DNA of 64,000 nucleotides from Eustoma russellianum (lineage: Eukaryota > Streptophyta > Magnoliopsida > Gentianales > Gentianaceae): contig AP025045.1 in assembly GCA_036186865.1 (NCBI GenBank), forward strand, positions 14,447,658-14,511,657, read 5' to 3'. The notes under the pieces were generated by a model. That model ran no database searches and was not told the origin of the DNA. It saw only the letters and a list, made by a program, of their open reading frames with translations. Shown here piece by piece: positions 20,871 to 30,896 of the stretch. Made by a program: the position numbers and the translations under genes. Position 1 is the stretch's first letter. Each line of letters starts with the position of its first letter.

Positions 20871-22080
20871 CTGGGAGGCTGAGCAGGTCTCAGCAGGATG
20901 AGACAGGTTTCTCAATATTCTTACCCCAGCAGGTCTGGGAGGTTGAGCAGGTCTCAACATTATCTTTAACCCAGCAGGTCTGGGAGGTTGAGCAGGTCTC
21001 AACATTATCTTTACCCCAGCAGGTCTGGGAGGCTGAGCATGTCTCAGCAGGATGGGACAGGTTTCCCGATATTTTTACCCCAGCAGGTCTGTGAGGTTGA
21101 GCAGGTCTCAACATTATCTTTAACCCAGCAGGTCTGGGAGGCTGAGCAGGTCTCAGCAGGATGAGACAGGTTTCCCGATATTTTTACCCCAGCAGGTCTG
21201 GGAGGTTGAGCAGGTCTCAACATTATCTTTACCCCAGCAGGTCTGGGAGGCTGAGTAGGTCTCGGTAGGATGGGACAGGTTTCTTGATATTCTTACCCCA
21301 GCAGGTCTGGGAGGTTGAGCAGGTCTCAACATTATCTTTACCCCAGCAGGTCTGGGAGGCTGAGCAGGTCTCAGCAGGATGGGACATGTTTTCTGATATT
21401 CTTACCCCAGCAGGTCTGGGAGGTTGAGCAGGCCTCAACATTATCTTTACCCCAGCAGGTCTGGGAGGCTGATCAGGTCTCAGCAGGATGGGACATGTTT
21501 TCTGATATTCTTACCCCAGCAGGTCTGGGAGGTTGAGCAGGCCTCAACATTATCTTTACCCCAGCAGGTCTGGGAGGCTGATCAGGTCTCAGCAGGATGG
21601 GACAGGTTTCCCGATATTCTTACCCCAGTACGTCTGGGAGGTTGAGCAGGTCTCAACAATATCTTCACCTCAGCAGGTCTGAGAGGTTGAGCAGGTCTCA
21701 ACATCGGGGTAAGTTCCCTATATCTTCACCTCAGCAGGTCTGAGAGGTTGAGCAGGTCTCAACAGCGGGATAAGTTCTCATACTTTCACCTCAGCAGGTC
21801 TGAGAGGTTGAGCAGGTCTCAACAATGAGATAAGTTCCCATACATTTACCTCAGCAGGTCTGAGAGGTTGAGCAGATCTCAACAACGGGATAAGTTCCCT
21901 ATATTTTTACCTCAGCAGGTCTGAGAGGTTGAGCAGGTCTCAACAACGGGATAAGTTCCCTATATTTTTACCTCAGCAGGTCTGAGAGGTTGAGCAGGCC
22001 TCAACAACGGGATAAGTTCCCTATATTTTCACCTCAGCAGAACTGAGGAATTCAGCAAGTCTCAACAATGAGACAAGTTT
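20871..22080 (+). repeat. Minisatellite with CAGCAGGTCTG(G/A)GAGG core
   Basis: Roughly twenty units. The first part (to about 21650) alternates a unit of about 44 bases (ending CAACATTATCTTTACC) with one of about 64 bases (containing CAGCAGGATGGGACAGG), a composite of about 108 bases. The second part (about 21650-22040) uses a unit of about 60 bases with CAGCAGGTCTGAGAGG and GGGATAAGTTCCC. ORFs on both strands through it are by-products of the repeat. Confidence 0.92.
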
Positions 22081-22693
22081 GCCTATATTCTAGCTCAGCA
22101 AGGCTAAAAGGGTTAATGAGAAGGGGACAAAAGTTTTCCCACATCTTAAAATTCATCAAGACCCAGCAAAGCTGAAGAGCCAAGTGCAAAAGCTGAAGCT
22201 TATTACTTCGGCGAAAAGTCAGCATACAAAAGATACTCTTTTGGCAAAGCTGAAGACAAATACTTGCAGACTATCAAAAATAGAGCAAGTAAAACTCTGC
22301 AGAGCCGAGGACAAATATTTACTATTGTGTTAAAGCAAACCAAACTTCACATGCTGAAGACAAAGACAGTTAAAGAAACTGGAAGAAAATGAAGAGCAAA
22401 AGTTGGAGAAAAATGGATTCTCATTAAATATTGAATCTATTACAACTACAACTATCTACAGGAAAAATCCTATTCTACTTTGCAAATCTCCTCTTCTCTG
22501 AGATCAATTCCACTTTGGAACTAAGCGTTTTGGTTTTCAACTACAACTTCAGTCTTAGGACTATGGAGTTCAGCAAGCTCAGGATGCTCCTTATCTAGAT
22601 CTGACAGACTCCTTGACAAGCATCAATCACGCAAATCCCTCTTCTTCCAGTGAATCAAGAAACAATTGCGATTACATTCTTTGCAGGCCATCT

Positions 22694-23023
22694 TCAAGAT
22701 ATGGAAGCAGCAAAAGTTTTGCTCTGCCATGTAACCATAGAGCAAGATGCTTGTTTTGCAGAAGGGACTGATTTATTTGACTTATCCATGTTTGAAGTAC
22801 AGCAAAATGAATCCTTTGCTGGAAAGGGATATGTTAAAGGAGGACCCGCACCAAGAGATGGCAGGGGTACTAAAACGAAGGATATGGCAGTAACCAAAGA
22901 GGATCCGCCAGTAAGGCATGATCTCCTTGAAGGACGGTTGTCCCCATCAGAGCCAAATTTTTCATAGAAGGATTGGACCTCACGGTCATCCTCCAGATCC
23001 TCTGAGTAAGAGGGAGTATACAT
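22694..23023 (-). CDS. Antisense ORF in pol-less gypsy element, 109 aa, unknown function
   Basis: Minus-strand ORF between the minisatellite and the 3' LTR. ATG at 23021-23023 (context AAAACATGT); protein begins with an acidic Ser/Asp/Glu-rich segment (MYTPSYSEDLEDDREVQSF) followed by a neutral, Ser/Pro-rich part; no domain recognised. Upstream on the same strand are a TATA box (23150-23158) and a pyrimidine-rich leader of about 110 bases, an arrangement like a real plant promoter. Antisense extra ORFs between pol and the 3' LTR have been reported in Tat-lineage gypsy elements; this position fits. Whether it is expressed is unknown; a chance ORF remains possible. Confidence 0.45.
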   Translation of the reverse strand: MYTPSYSEDLEDDREVQSFYEKFGSDGDNRPSRRSCLTGGSSLVTAISFVLVPLPSLGAGPPLTYPFPAKDSFCCTSNMDKSNKSVPSAKQASCSMVTWQSKTFAASIS

Positions 23024-23149
23024 GTTTTGGAATGTTCACATAAAAATGAAGGGTTGGATTGAAAGGAAGAACACTGTAGAAGACAAGGATAGGCTTCAAA
23101 GACAAGGAAGATGAATGGAGAATGCAGAATGAATGGAAGAAATCGTCTC

Positions 23150-23158
23150 TATTTATAA
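23150..23158 (-). promoter_or_regulatory. TATA box of the antisense ORF
   Basis: Minus strand reads CTTATAAATAG here, about 130 bases before the antisense ATG. It is the clearest promoter-like motif in the interval. Confidence 0.5.
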
Positions 23159-23411
23159 GTGAGAGAAGGCGAAAAGTTGCTCCTTTTCGTTTGAAATTCA
23201 AAAAGGCAAGGGTACATGCATTTTCCCTCCCTCGGGGAATGGAATCGACGAAAAATAATGATAAGGCATCAGAATTAGCGCTTACATCAAAGACGAGAAT
23301 TATTGCACAAGAAAAAGGATATCCGCGTAATTAATGAGGGATTGCCACACCTCAGAGCAAGATTTGTCTGCCTTCACAGTTCAGCTCAGCCACACAAAAT
23401 CTGGGGGCAAA

Positions 23412-24089
23412 TGATACACCATAATTAAAACGTCTGTTAGTCAAACAGTCAACAGTTCAACTCCTGTAGCTCAACACTTAGAAGTACTGCAGTTCAGCAG
23501 TTCAGTAGCCAAACATAGCTGTTTAGTCTCGGTTGCACCTCAGCAGGGCATCATGACACCCTTATAACATCGAAGAGTATGCCAAGGTTTGCACCTCGGC
23601 AACAACTTCAGTTTATGTTCAAATGCTGCACTTCGGACCACTTCAGCAGGATAAGGCCAAGTCAAGCACGTCGATAAGGCCTAGTCATGCACTTCGGCAG
23701 GGTTTAGCTGTGTACCACATCAAAAGAGCCAAGCACGATATTACTTCGTGGGACCCTCAAAACCGAGATGCAACTCAAATATAATGACTACAGTTGGTGA
23801 ATCTTTCTGAACATGCCAAGGTCACAACAGCCGGCCTATTAGTCACATCAATCAGACTACTGATCACATCAGCAGACCTACGGTGCCTTAGGCTTTCTGC
23901 CCCAAGCAAGCGTCCTCTCCACACTCCACTATCAGGAGATAACGACGGGAAAAAGGTCTATAAAAGCAAGCCATAATCATTTCAATTCTAGCTACATAAT
24001 CATTTCAATTCCAGTTAACAGTTCTTCACCTTAACTGACGAAGCTTATTTGAGGTCGTCTAGACCTTTGGTGAAGATCCGGCTTCATCA
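23412..24089 (+). repeat. 3' LTR of pol-less gypsy element (internally deleted)
   Basis: 678 bp, TGATAC to TCATCA, preceded by the purine tract ATCTGGGGGCAAA. Lacks about 220 bp just downstream of the TATA box, where R would lie, and has a short duplication of CATAATCATTTCAATTC around 23972-24008. Confidence 0.92.
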
Positions 24090-24094
24090 CCTAT
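24090..24094. repeat. Target-site duplication CCTAT, right copy
   Basis: Matches 17568-17572. Confidence 0.93.
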
Positions 24095-24928
24095 AATTGT
24101 ATTGAAATTGCTGTTTAACTTATGTCATATTTCGTACACAAGAATCATTCACAAACAGTATGCATACATACACAAACTCACAAGCATAAACCCTAGTTTG
24201 TCTGTATCCCCATCTTGCTTGCATATTCTTGAATAATCTTGGTTTGATTCTTTTGATTCTTGAAGGTATACTCTATTTTCTTGATTGTAATTTGCTTATT
24301 CTTTAACCTCAAATTTTGCATCGAATTGATTGAATTCGGCCATACATAAAGCTCGTCGTTTTTTTTAAATTATCATCGAGTCTTATTTGAATTATTGTTT
24401 CGTAAAACTCAGTCAAATTAGGTTTTGTTGTGATTGAATATTGTGATTATTGATGGGTTAATTTTGCATAAGTTCGTTCCTACATACCCTAGCTGAGAAT
24501 TCCACTCAAAAGAACCAAACTTTGACAACAAGAACCTAAACCTACACGGCCAGCTTTCAAGCAAAAAGCCCTAGCCTATTCGGCTTTGTCCAAGATAATT
24601 CGTATGCCATTAAAAGTGCTCAACCGTATTCAACAACCCAACATTTAGCAGCATATTACTTCACAAAATCCTAAATTACATCCTTCAATATCATCCACAA
24701 ACATCCGCTAAATAGTCCCAAACAGAATCCAAACTGAAGGCAAACCAAACATATTTGGCTTTACATAATCTTTCCCAAGCTAAATTAATTGGTGCAAGCA
24801 AACGTTTTGTGAACTTTGCAAAGAATTATTTGATCAAGAAACTTCAAGAAACAACATTTATTTTCTACCTTGAAGCAAGAAAGTCAAGAAAAAAGTACGG
24901 ATATAGTTCTTGAAAAATGAAAAACAAA
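24095..24928 (+). other. Unclassified sequence between gypsy element and element B
   Basis: Continuation of 17168-17572, and continues again at 42868. AT-rich, no domain. Contains stretches similar to 17430-17572 (ACAAACAGTATGCA, CTTGCATATT, TCCCAAACAG), suggesting an old degenerate repeat. Confidence 0.4.
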
Positions 24929-24933
24929 ACAAG
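24929..24933. repeat. Target-site duplication ACAAG, left copy
   Basis: Same as 42863-42867; brackets element B. Confidence 0.93.
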
Positions 24934-26242
24934 TGTTGAAAACAATCAATCCTGTACCAAGACGCAATCATTCGGAGTGTGCGTATGAAAACAGTAAACA
25001 GTAAACCAAACCCAAGGCGAGTTGAGGACTCTGTCCTTAAGACGTATTGCTCCGATATAGTGTGCTCAACTGGCGTTAGCAATCGTCTCCTAGGATACAA
25101 CGGGTACCTGTCTGAACTTGAACTACAGCGAACATTCGAGTGTCCTGACTTCTCTTGGACGTGATGCAGACATATAAAGAAGAAAGCAATAGCAGAAGAT
25201 GAGTGTGTGTTTAGATCGCACACCCATCCTCTGTTTATATAGAGTGATCGGTTGGAAATCGGTTTTTGCAGATGGACTAGTGACCGTCGGATTACAACAG
25301 TAGATCAATTAGAGCCGTCGGATGAAAACCACCCGGCGGTTTTGGAAGGTTTAAATTATAGACGTTAGATAAAAAACCGAAATACATGATTAATCCTGGA
25401 GCGTTAGATGAAAACCACATTCGTTTGGGCGGTTAGGTCAGTTTGAACTTCAGTCGTTGGATCAAAGCTACCTTTCGCTCCACCGTTAGATCAAAAACGT
25501 TTGATCTTTACAGATTAGGAGACCGTTTAATTTAAAAATCAAATCCAAACGTTTGATTTTGATAATCAAAACTGAACGATTTAAATTATTTAATCGAAAT
25601 CGTTTGATTTAAACAACCGATCGGTTGTTTTGATACTGGACCAGACCGCACAAAGGAGAGCATTTGGGCCGCTGCGCAGCTAGGCCCGAAGTCTTTAACT
25701 ATTTACAAAAATAATTAATCCAAAATCCAAATAAAGTTTTTCCAAAAAGATAGGAACCGGCCCAGCCCACGAGCCACGAGCCAAACCGAGCCGACCAGAC
25801 AGGCAGGCCGGTAGTGGTGACGTGCGCGCGTGTGCGCGCATGTAACACTTTCTAGGTCTTCCCTCTGATCAAAAACTTCTCATGCCCCAAGGGCACATCT
25901 AAAGTGTTCATTCTAGCCATTTATAAGGTGACTAAATAAGTTTAATTGTCCAATATGGTATTCCTCCATAAGTGTGATGTGGCCTCCTAAGAATAGGACA
26001 CATCACCCTCTAACTCATGTTTCCCATCTACTTTGAGTATTAATTTCTCATTCACCTGGTATCGTAATTGAGTGATTCAAAAGCCTAAAATTAACTACTC
26101 GTTACGTAGATAATTAAGGACCCATTAGTTTTTGATTTTCATTAATGAAAACTAATCATAATTAAGCTCAAAATATGTTGCTAAACCAAGTTTTGTAACT
26201 TTCCTTAATGGGCCAAAGCCCAAACTTCCAATTCCTCCAACA
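24934..26242 (-). repeat. 3' LTR of element B
   Basis: On the minus strand starts TGTTGGAGG and ends TTTTCAACA. Contains a run of degenerate CCGTYGGATCAAA-like motifs (about 25280-25520) and inverted motifs around AAACGTTTGATTT and CAACCGATCGGTTG. Confidence 0.92.
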
Positions 26243-26799
26243 ATCCCTCACACGAATAGAAATTAATGCAAATGCAGATGCAAACTCTAAGGAGAAGTCA
26301 GACAAGAAAATGTTGCACCAGAAGAGGTAGCTTCTGGCTTTGAACCTTTCATAGTGATGTACCATCGGATCCACTCGGCTAATTAGTAACTTGATGTCTT
26401 GAACCAGTCAGCCTTTGCTGTGAACCTAGACAACGATACTCACACAACATTTCCTTTAACACCCTTTTGGTTCTTATGGTTGTGTTTGTTTTGGTCATGA
26501 ACAACCTGGTTTCAGAAAGTGTTTTGGAGAAATCTTACCTCACAGAGTTCTCATAGAAGCGGCCCCACTTCACACTTACATAGGTGATTCCTATCAAGAG
26601 CATTTTGCCATACCCCACTTGATGTATCAAGATATAAGACATCATTGAATGCTTTAGCTTACCCTAAATATTCCCTGCAGACAGCACTCTTATGTAACGG
26701 AATAAGTAAGTGCTAAACTGAAACTTCATAACTTAGTTATCCGATTGGACCAAGATTCTGGGATCTCCAGTCAACAGGTTGGGTTACCATTACAAAGAT

Positions 26800-27262
26800 T
26801 CTTGCATTATAGGCTTTAGTCCTATTCCGTTGGTCAATTTTGACATCTGATCTCTAGACAAGTCTTTTATAAGCGGATCCGCAAGATTCTCCATTGATTT
26901 TATGTAATCAATGGAAATCACGCCATTGGAGATTAACTTTTTAATGGTGTTATGTCTCCGACGTATGTGTCGTGACTTACCATTGTAGATGCTGCTTTGT
27001 GCACGTCCTATAGCTGACTGACTATCACAGCATATGCTAATAGGAGCGATTGGCTTAGGCTAGCATGTAACATCTTCTAGGAAATTTCGAAGCCATTCAG
27101 CCTCTTCCTAGCTTTGTCCAGTGCTATAAACTCAGCTTCCATAGTGGACCGAGCTATGCACATTTGTTTTGTGGATTTCCATGACACAGCAGCACCACCA
27201 ACAGTGAATAAGTATCCACTGGTTGACTTCGAGTCCTTACTGTCTGATATCTAATTTGCATC
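26800..27262 (-). pseudogene. RNase H of element B (broken)
   Basis: Minus-strand translation gives copia RNase H signatures: SKSTSGYLF, STMEAEF and CDSQSAI, ending near IGLKPIM. It continues the RT of 27251-28052; at the junction a TGG appears to have become TAG after the GYCDAN motif, and a frameshift plus further stops follow. From 26243 to about 26800 lies the untranslated 3' region, whose last bases (GTGAGGGAT on the minus strand) are a weak purine tract. Confidence 0.85.
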
Positions 27263-28052
27263 GCAATATCCTTCTAATACTGCTGGATATCTGGTGTAAT
27301 GTAATCCAAGGTTCATTGTGTATTTCAGGTGCCTCATCACTCTATTTAGATCTTTCAAATGATCATCACTTGGATTAATGGTAAACCTGCTCAATTTTTT
27401 TACTGAACAAGCTAAGTCTGGTCTTGTACAATTTGTTATGTACATCAGACTCTTGATTACCTGCGAGTATTTTAATTGAGCTACAGGTTCGCCTCGGTTT
27501 TTCCTTAAGTGTATACTTAAGTCAAGTGGGGTCTTTATTGGTTTTGTTTCAAGCATATTGAATTGTTTGAGAACAGATTCAATATAGTGAGTTTGCGACA
27601 TAACAAGACCACCAGCCATCCGAGAAATTTTAATTCCTAGAATAACATTGGCAACCTCTATGTCCTTCACATCGAAATTCCGTGTTAACATTTTCTTTGT
27701 ATTCAAGATGATTTCATTAGTACTGCCCATGATTAGCATGTCGTCTACATAGAGACATACTATCACATAAGCGTTTGGTGTGCTCTTGATGTATACACAC
27801 TTGTCACACTCGTTGATCCTGAAGCTGTTTGACATCATTACCTGATCAAACTTTAAATGCCATTGCTTGGGTGCTTGTTTAAGTCCGTACAGAGACTTAA
27901 CAAGTCTACACACTTTCTTTTCTTGTCCTGAGACGACGAACCCTTCGGGTTGTTCCATATAAATTTCTTCCTCTAACTCACCATTCAGACAGGCAGCCTT
28001 CACATCCATTTGATGGATTTCTAAATCGTAGACGGCAGCAATAGCCACTAGC
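27251..28052 (-). pseudogene. RT of element B, C-terminal part
   Basis: Reverse transcriptase with the MDVKAACLNGELEEEIYMEQPEGF block, KSLYGLKQAPKQW and catalytic YVDD (27740-27751). It is open from the C insertion point. The missing N-terminal part is at 38582-38711, where the same frame ends in VTRITSIRMLV; the two halves meet at the CTAGC target duplication. First codons before 28053 belong to B, while the ORF start at 28138 lies in C's LTR and is fortuitous. Confidence 0.92.
28048..28052. repeat. Target-site duplication CTAGC, left copy
   Basis: Same as 38582-38586; brackets element C within B's RT. Confidence 0.93.
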
Positions 28053-29135
28053 TGTTGGACCTGTATAGCACCACTAGAAGGGGGGGGGTTGAACAGTGAG
28101 TGCGGAAAAAATTGGTTTATAAAAATTTTAAGGACCAATTACTCACTTCTGAAAACAGAGACTGCTTTCAGGACCCGTTTTTAAACACTTGGTTGACTGG
28201 GTTGTAGACCTCCAAAAATAGTGAAATTTTGACACAATGTACTCTCAGGTGTTATTAAGGTGTCATAAAAATTTCAGATTAAAACTCAAAGGTTAAGTCA
28301 CTCAAATGTGATACGTGATCTGACTGTGTCAGTTTGGACAGAACCTGTACCTTAAAATGAAAAACTTATTCCTATTTGGTGACAACTCCAAATGACCTGA
28401 AACTTTTATGAGATAACCCTTAGGATGTGTAGTATACTCAGTTAAAACAGTTTTGAGAAAATCCTTTGGGAAGTATGTCAACCAAGTTGATGTTCTCAAC
28501 CTCTGCCAATCTGAAAAACAGATTTGCACTAGTCTCAGAACTATGAACGTTTGGATGACTTATACTTATCCAAATTTGATAAAATCAGTGGGAAATGAAC
28601 CCTAAGACACAAGGCTATGTTTCTGAAAATTTTTATGATTTTTGAAAATTATTTGCTATTTTTACCGAGATCATAAATATGATGCAAAAACAGAAACTGA
28701 GAGTAAAAATGCTGAAAGTAAGAACACCAAGAATTTTATACTGGTTCGGCCAACGTGACCTACTCCAGTCTTCAAGGACACATTCCTTGGTTTTCACTAG
28801 TCACCAAAGTCACCTTAGAATAAGGGTGGATAGAGTTATACATCAACTCCTTCAATCCAAACCCTTTTACAATGTTCTACACAAAGAACAACACCAAAGA
28901 ATCACCAATCAGCACCACCTCACCAAATGAAGGTTTGATCACACCTTGATCAACCTTGTACACCAATGAATCTTATTTGGGTGATATGTATGAAGCCTAT
29001 ACTGAATATGACATGTAAGTATGATAGGCTTTGAGTATATACAAGAGATGAATATGGAAAATGAAGTGAAGTCTTGCAAACACTAAACAAAATTTTGCAC
29101 TTGTTGTTCTTGTTTTGTGTTGATCATCTCTTGGC

Positions 29136-29143
29136 CTTTTATA
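29136..29143 (-). promoter_or_regulatory. TATA box of element C LTR
   Basis: Minus strand TATAAAAG; the 5' LTR has TATAAAAA at the matching place (37116-37123). Confidence 0.6.
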
Positions 29144-30194
29144 GATGGTTGGGGCGCCTAAGAGGGTTGAAAGGAGCCTCCAAAATCTGATTTGAATTGT
29201 CTTCTAATGCCTTTGAATAAATTTGAATGCTTTAGGTCATTAATTCCCCCCAAAACTTCAGCCACCAATCTGAAATTTCAGATTCAAAAACAGAATTTTC
29301 AGCTTTGTTTGGTCTTGTCTTTGACTCCTTAATTTGTGGATCTTTGTCTTCCATCATTGCTTGGTCTTTCTTCATCAATTATATTATAATATGAACTCCT
29401 CCAAGGCTCCCAACATGCTGTCCCAGCTGCCCCATCAGGTCAGCCAATGTGCTGAATTCAAATCTGAATTTTGCATGGTAACAATGTAGAATTCTTCATG
29501 AACATGGTAAATTTCTTTTACCATTTTACCTTGCCTTCTAGAACCTTTCAAGATATGTCTTTGGCTGTGTAATTCATGTATAATACATGAATAAATACAT
29601 GTGGCATCATGTAGCAAATAAACGTTCCATGTACGATGATGTAGTAACTTCAAATTTCAACTTCCGTTGATTGCTCGGTTTTTCTCCGTTTTGTCTCAAA
29701 CCTCTTCAACATATAAAATGTGTAATGTAACATGCAATATACATATAAATATGTATAATCTCAGCTCCAATGTGTATAAGATGTTCGGACAAGAGGTATA
29801 TCAATTTTGAATTTGATTTTCAGAGAAATAAGGAAGATGATGGAGAATTGATATATGTATTTGTTTTGTGACTTTGGTATTGATCTCTCCATGTAGTGCA
29901 CGAAATTTTTGAGTGTTGGAAATGTATATTGGCTTGCCATCTTTGTATGATAAGTATATGATGTGTCGGAGATGGCTCGGTAGTCATATGATATGATACA
30001 TTTCGGCTTTTGCACTTTTGTCATGTCGATGTAATTTTGGAAGTTTGATGACATGAAGTATATGACTTGAGAGTATCATGGATGTGTATATGATGTATAT
30101 ATGACTCTCTTGTCATTGACATATGTTGATGACATGTTGACGAAATGTCGAGATCGAATAATGTAGCTTGTCGTCTGAGATAGAATATATGTCA

Positions 30195-30420
30195 TATGTA
30201 TATCCATGAGATATATGTATATGCCGTGAGACTCCAAGAAATATATATGACATGAGTATCCATAAGATATATGTTTAGAGTGTATATCCAAGAGATATAT
30301 ATGACGTGTGTCCATAAGATATATGTCGAGATATCCAAGAAATATATACGCCGTGTGTCGAGATATCCAAGAAATATATATATACCATATCCAAGAGTTG
30401 TATGTATGCCGTGTATATCA
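30195..30420 (-). repeat. Degenerate ATAT-rich tandem repeat in element C LTR
   Basis: Imperfect units of about 20-40 bases built on AAGAAATATATA, CCATAAGATATATG and CGAGATATCC. The second copy is at 38175-38400 in the 5' LTR. ORFs of 60-80 codons on both strands here are repeat by-products. Confidence 0.8.
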
Positions 30421-30601
30421 CCTGAGAATGAATACAACAATGTTTGTCATATGATTTAAGCCTTAACGCTTCATGGCTTGTTAGTACAACAGTGATAGAT
30501 ATAGGCATATGCATTTTGAAATCTCATAACATTTAGATCATGTAATCATGTAACATATAAATCATGCACTTGTAAATCATTCAAACCATGATTTCTCAAC
30601 A

Positions 30602-30896
30602 ATCTCCCCCTTTTGATGATTTGCAAAATAACCTTTATTCATGATTTAGATGTGGCATAATCACTCCCCCTACAATTATGCATTTATAACATGTTTTTCA
30701 AAATGTAAATACTCCCCCTTAAATCAATCTCTCCCTTTATATCATACATTTGAATTAGCAATTTCTCACTCTCTCTTTGACCTTAAAATCATGCTTTTTC
30801 TCCCCCTGAAATCATGCAAGCAAAGCAATCATGCATTTTTCTCCCCCTTGATTTTGTAAATCACATCAAAAGATACATTTGGAGCAAAATGATAAT
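30602..30896 (-). other. Multiple polypurine tracts before 3' LTR of C
   Basis: On the minus strand GGGGGAG-like tracts occur at about 30605, 30665, 30713, 30800 and 30842; the one next to the LTR (AAAAGGGGGAGAT) is the likely plus-strand primer. Same arrangement as in A and D. Confidence 0.8.

Larger units (their letters stand above)
17573..24089 (+). mobile_element. Non-autonomous gypsy element with Tat-like gag, no pol
   Basis: Two related LTRs (17573-18472, 23412-24089), a 5-bp TSD and a gag fragment, but no protease, RT, RNase H or integrase, so it would depend on a partner's enzymes. The interior of about 4.9 kb holds the gag, a non-coding part (19433-20870), a 1.2-kb minisatellite and an antisense ORF close to the 3' LTR. 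The gag knuckle style and antisense ORF point to the Tat lineage (which includes Ogre, Retand and RIRE2). Large-retrotransposon-derivative or gag-only element. Confidence 0.88.
28053..30601 (-). repeat. 3' LTR of element C
   Basis: Minus strand: TGTTGAGAAATC to GGTCCAACA. TATAAAAG at 29136-29143 (minus). A degenerate array of CCAAGAAATATAT/CCATAAGATATAT units fills about 30195-30420. A run of nine G (28080-28088) is a length variant against seven in the other LTR. Confidence 0.95.

Noticed and set aside
20681..21645. Long ORFs on both strands with repeated WEVEQVS/QTCW-like peptides
   Set aside because: They are translations of the minisatellite; unit lengths shift the frame and there is no gene-like start or end.
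23794..23976. ORF repeated in both LTRs of the pol-less gypsy element (also 17958-18275)
   Set aside because: Lies in the LTR upstream of and across the TATA box; no domain, and the repeat is explained by the LTR pair.
30076..30514. Several 60-80-codon ORFs on both strands rich in Tyr, Ile and Ser
   Set aside because: They come from the ATAT-rich degenerate repeat in the element C LTR and recur in the other LTR.
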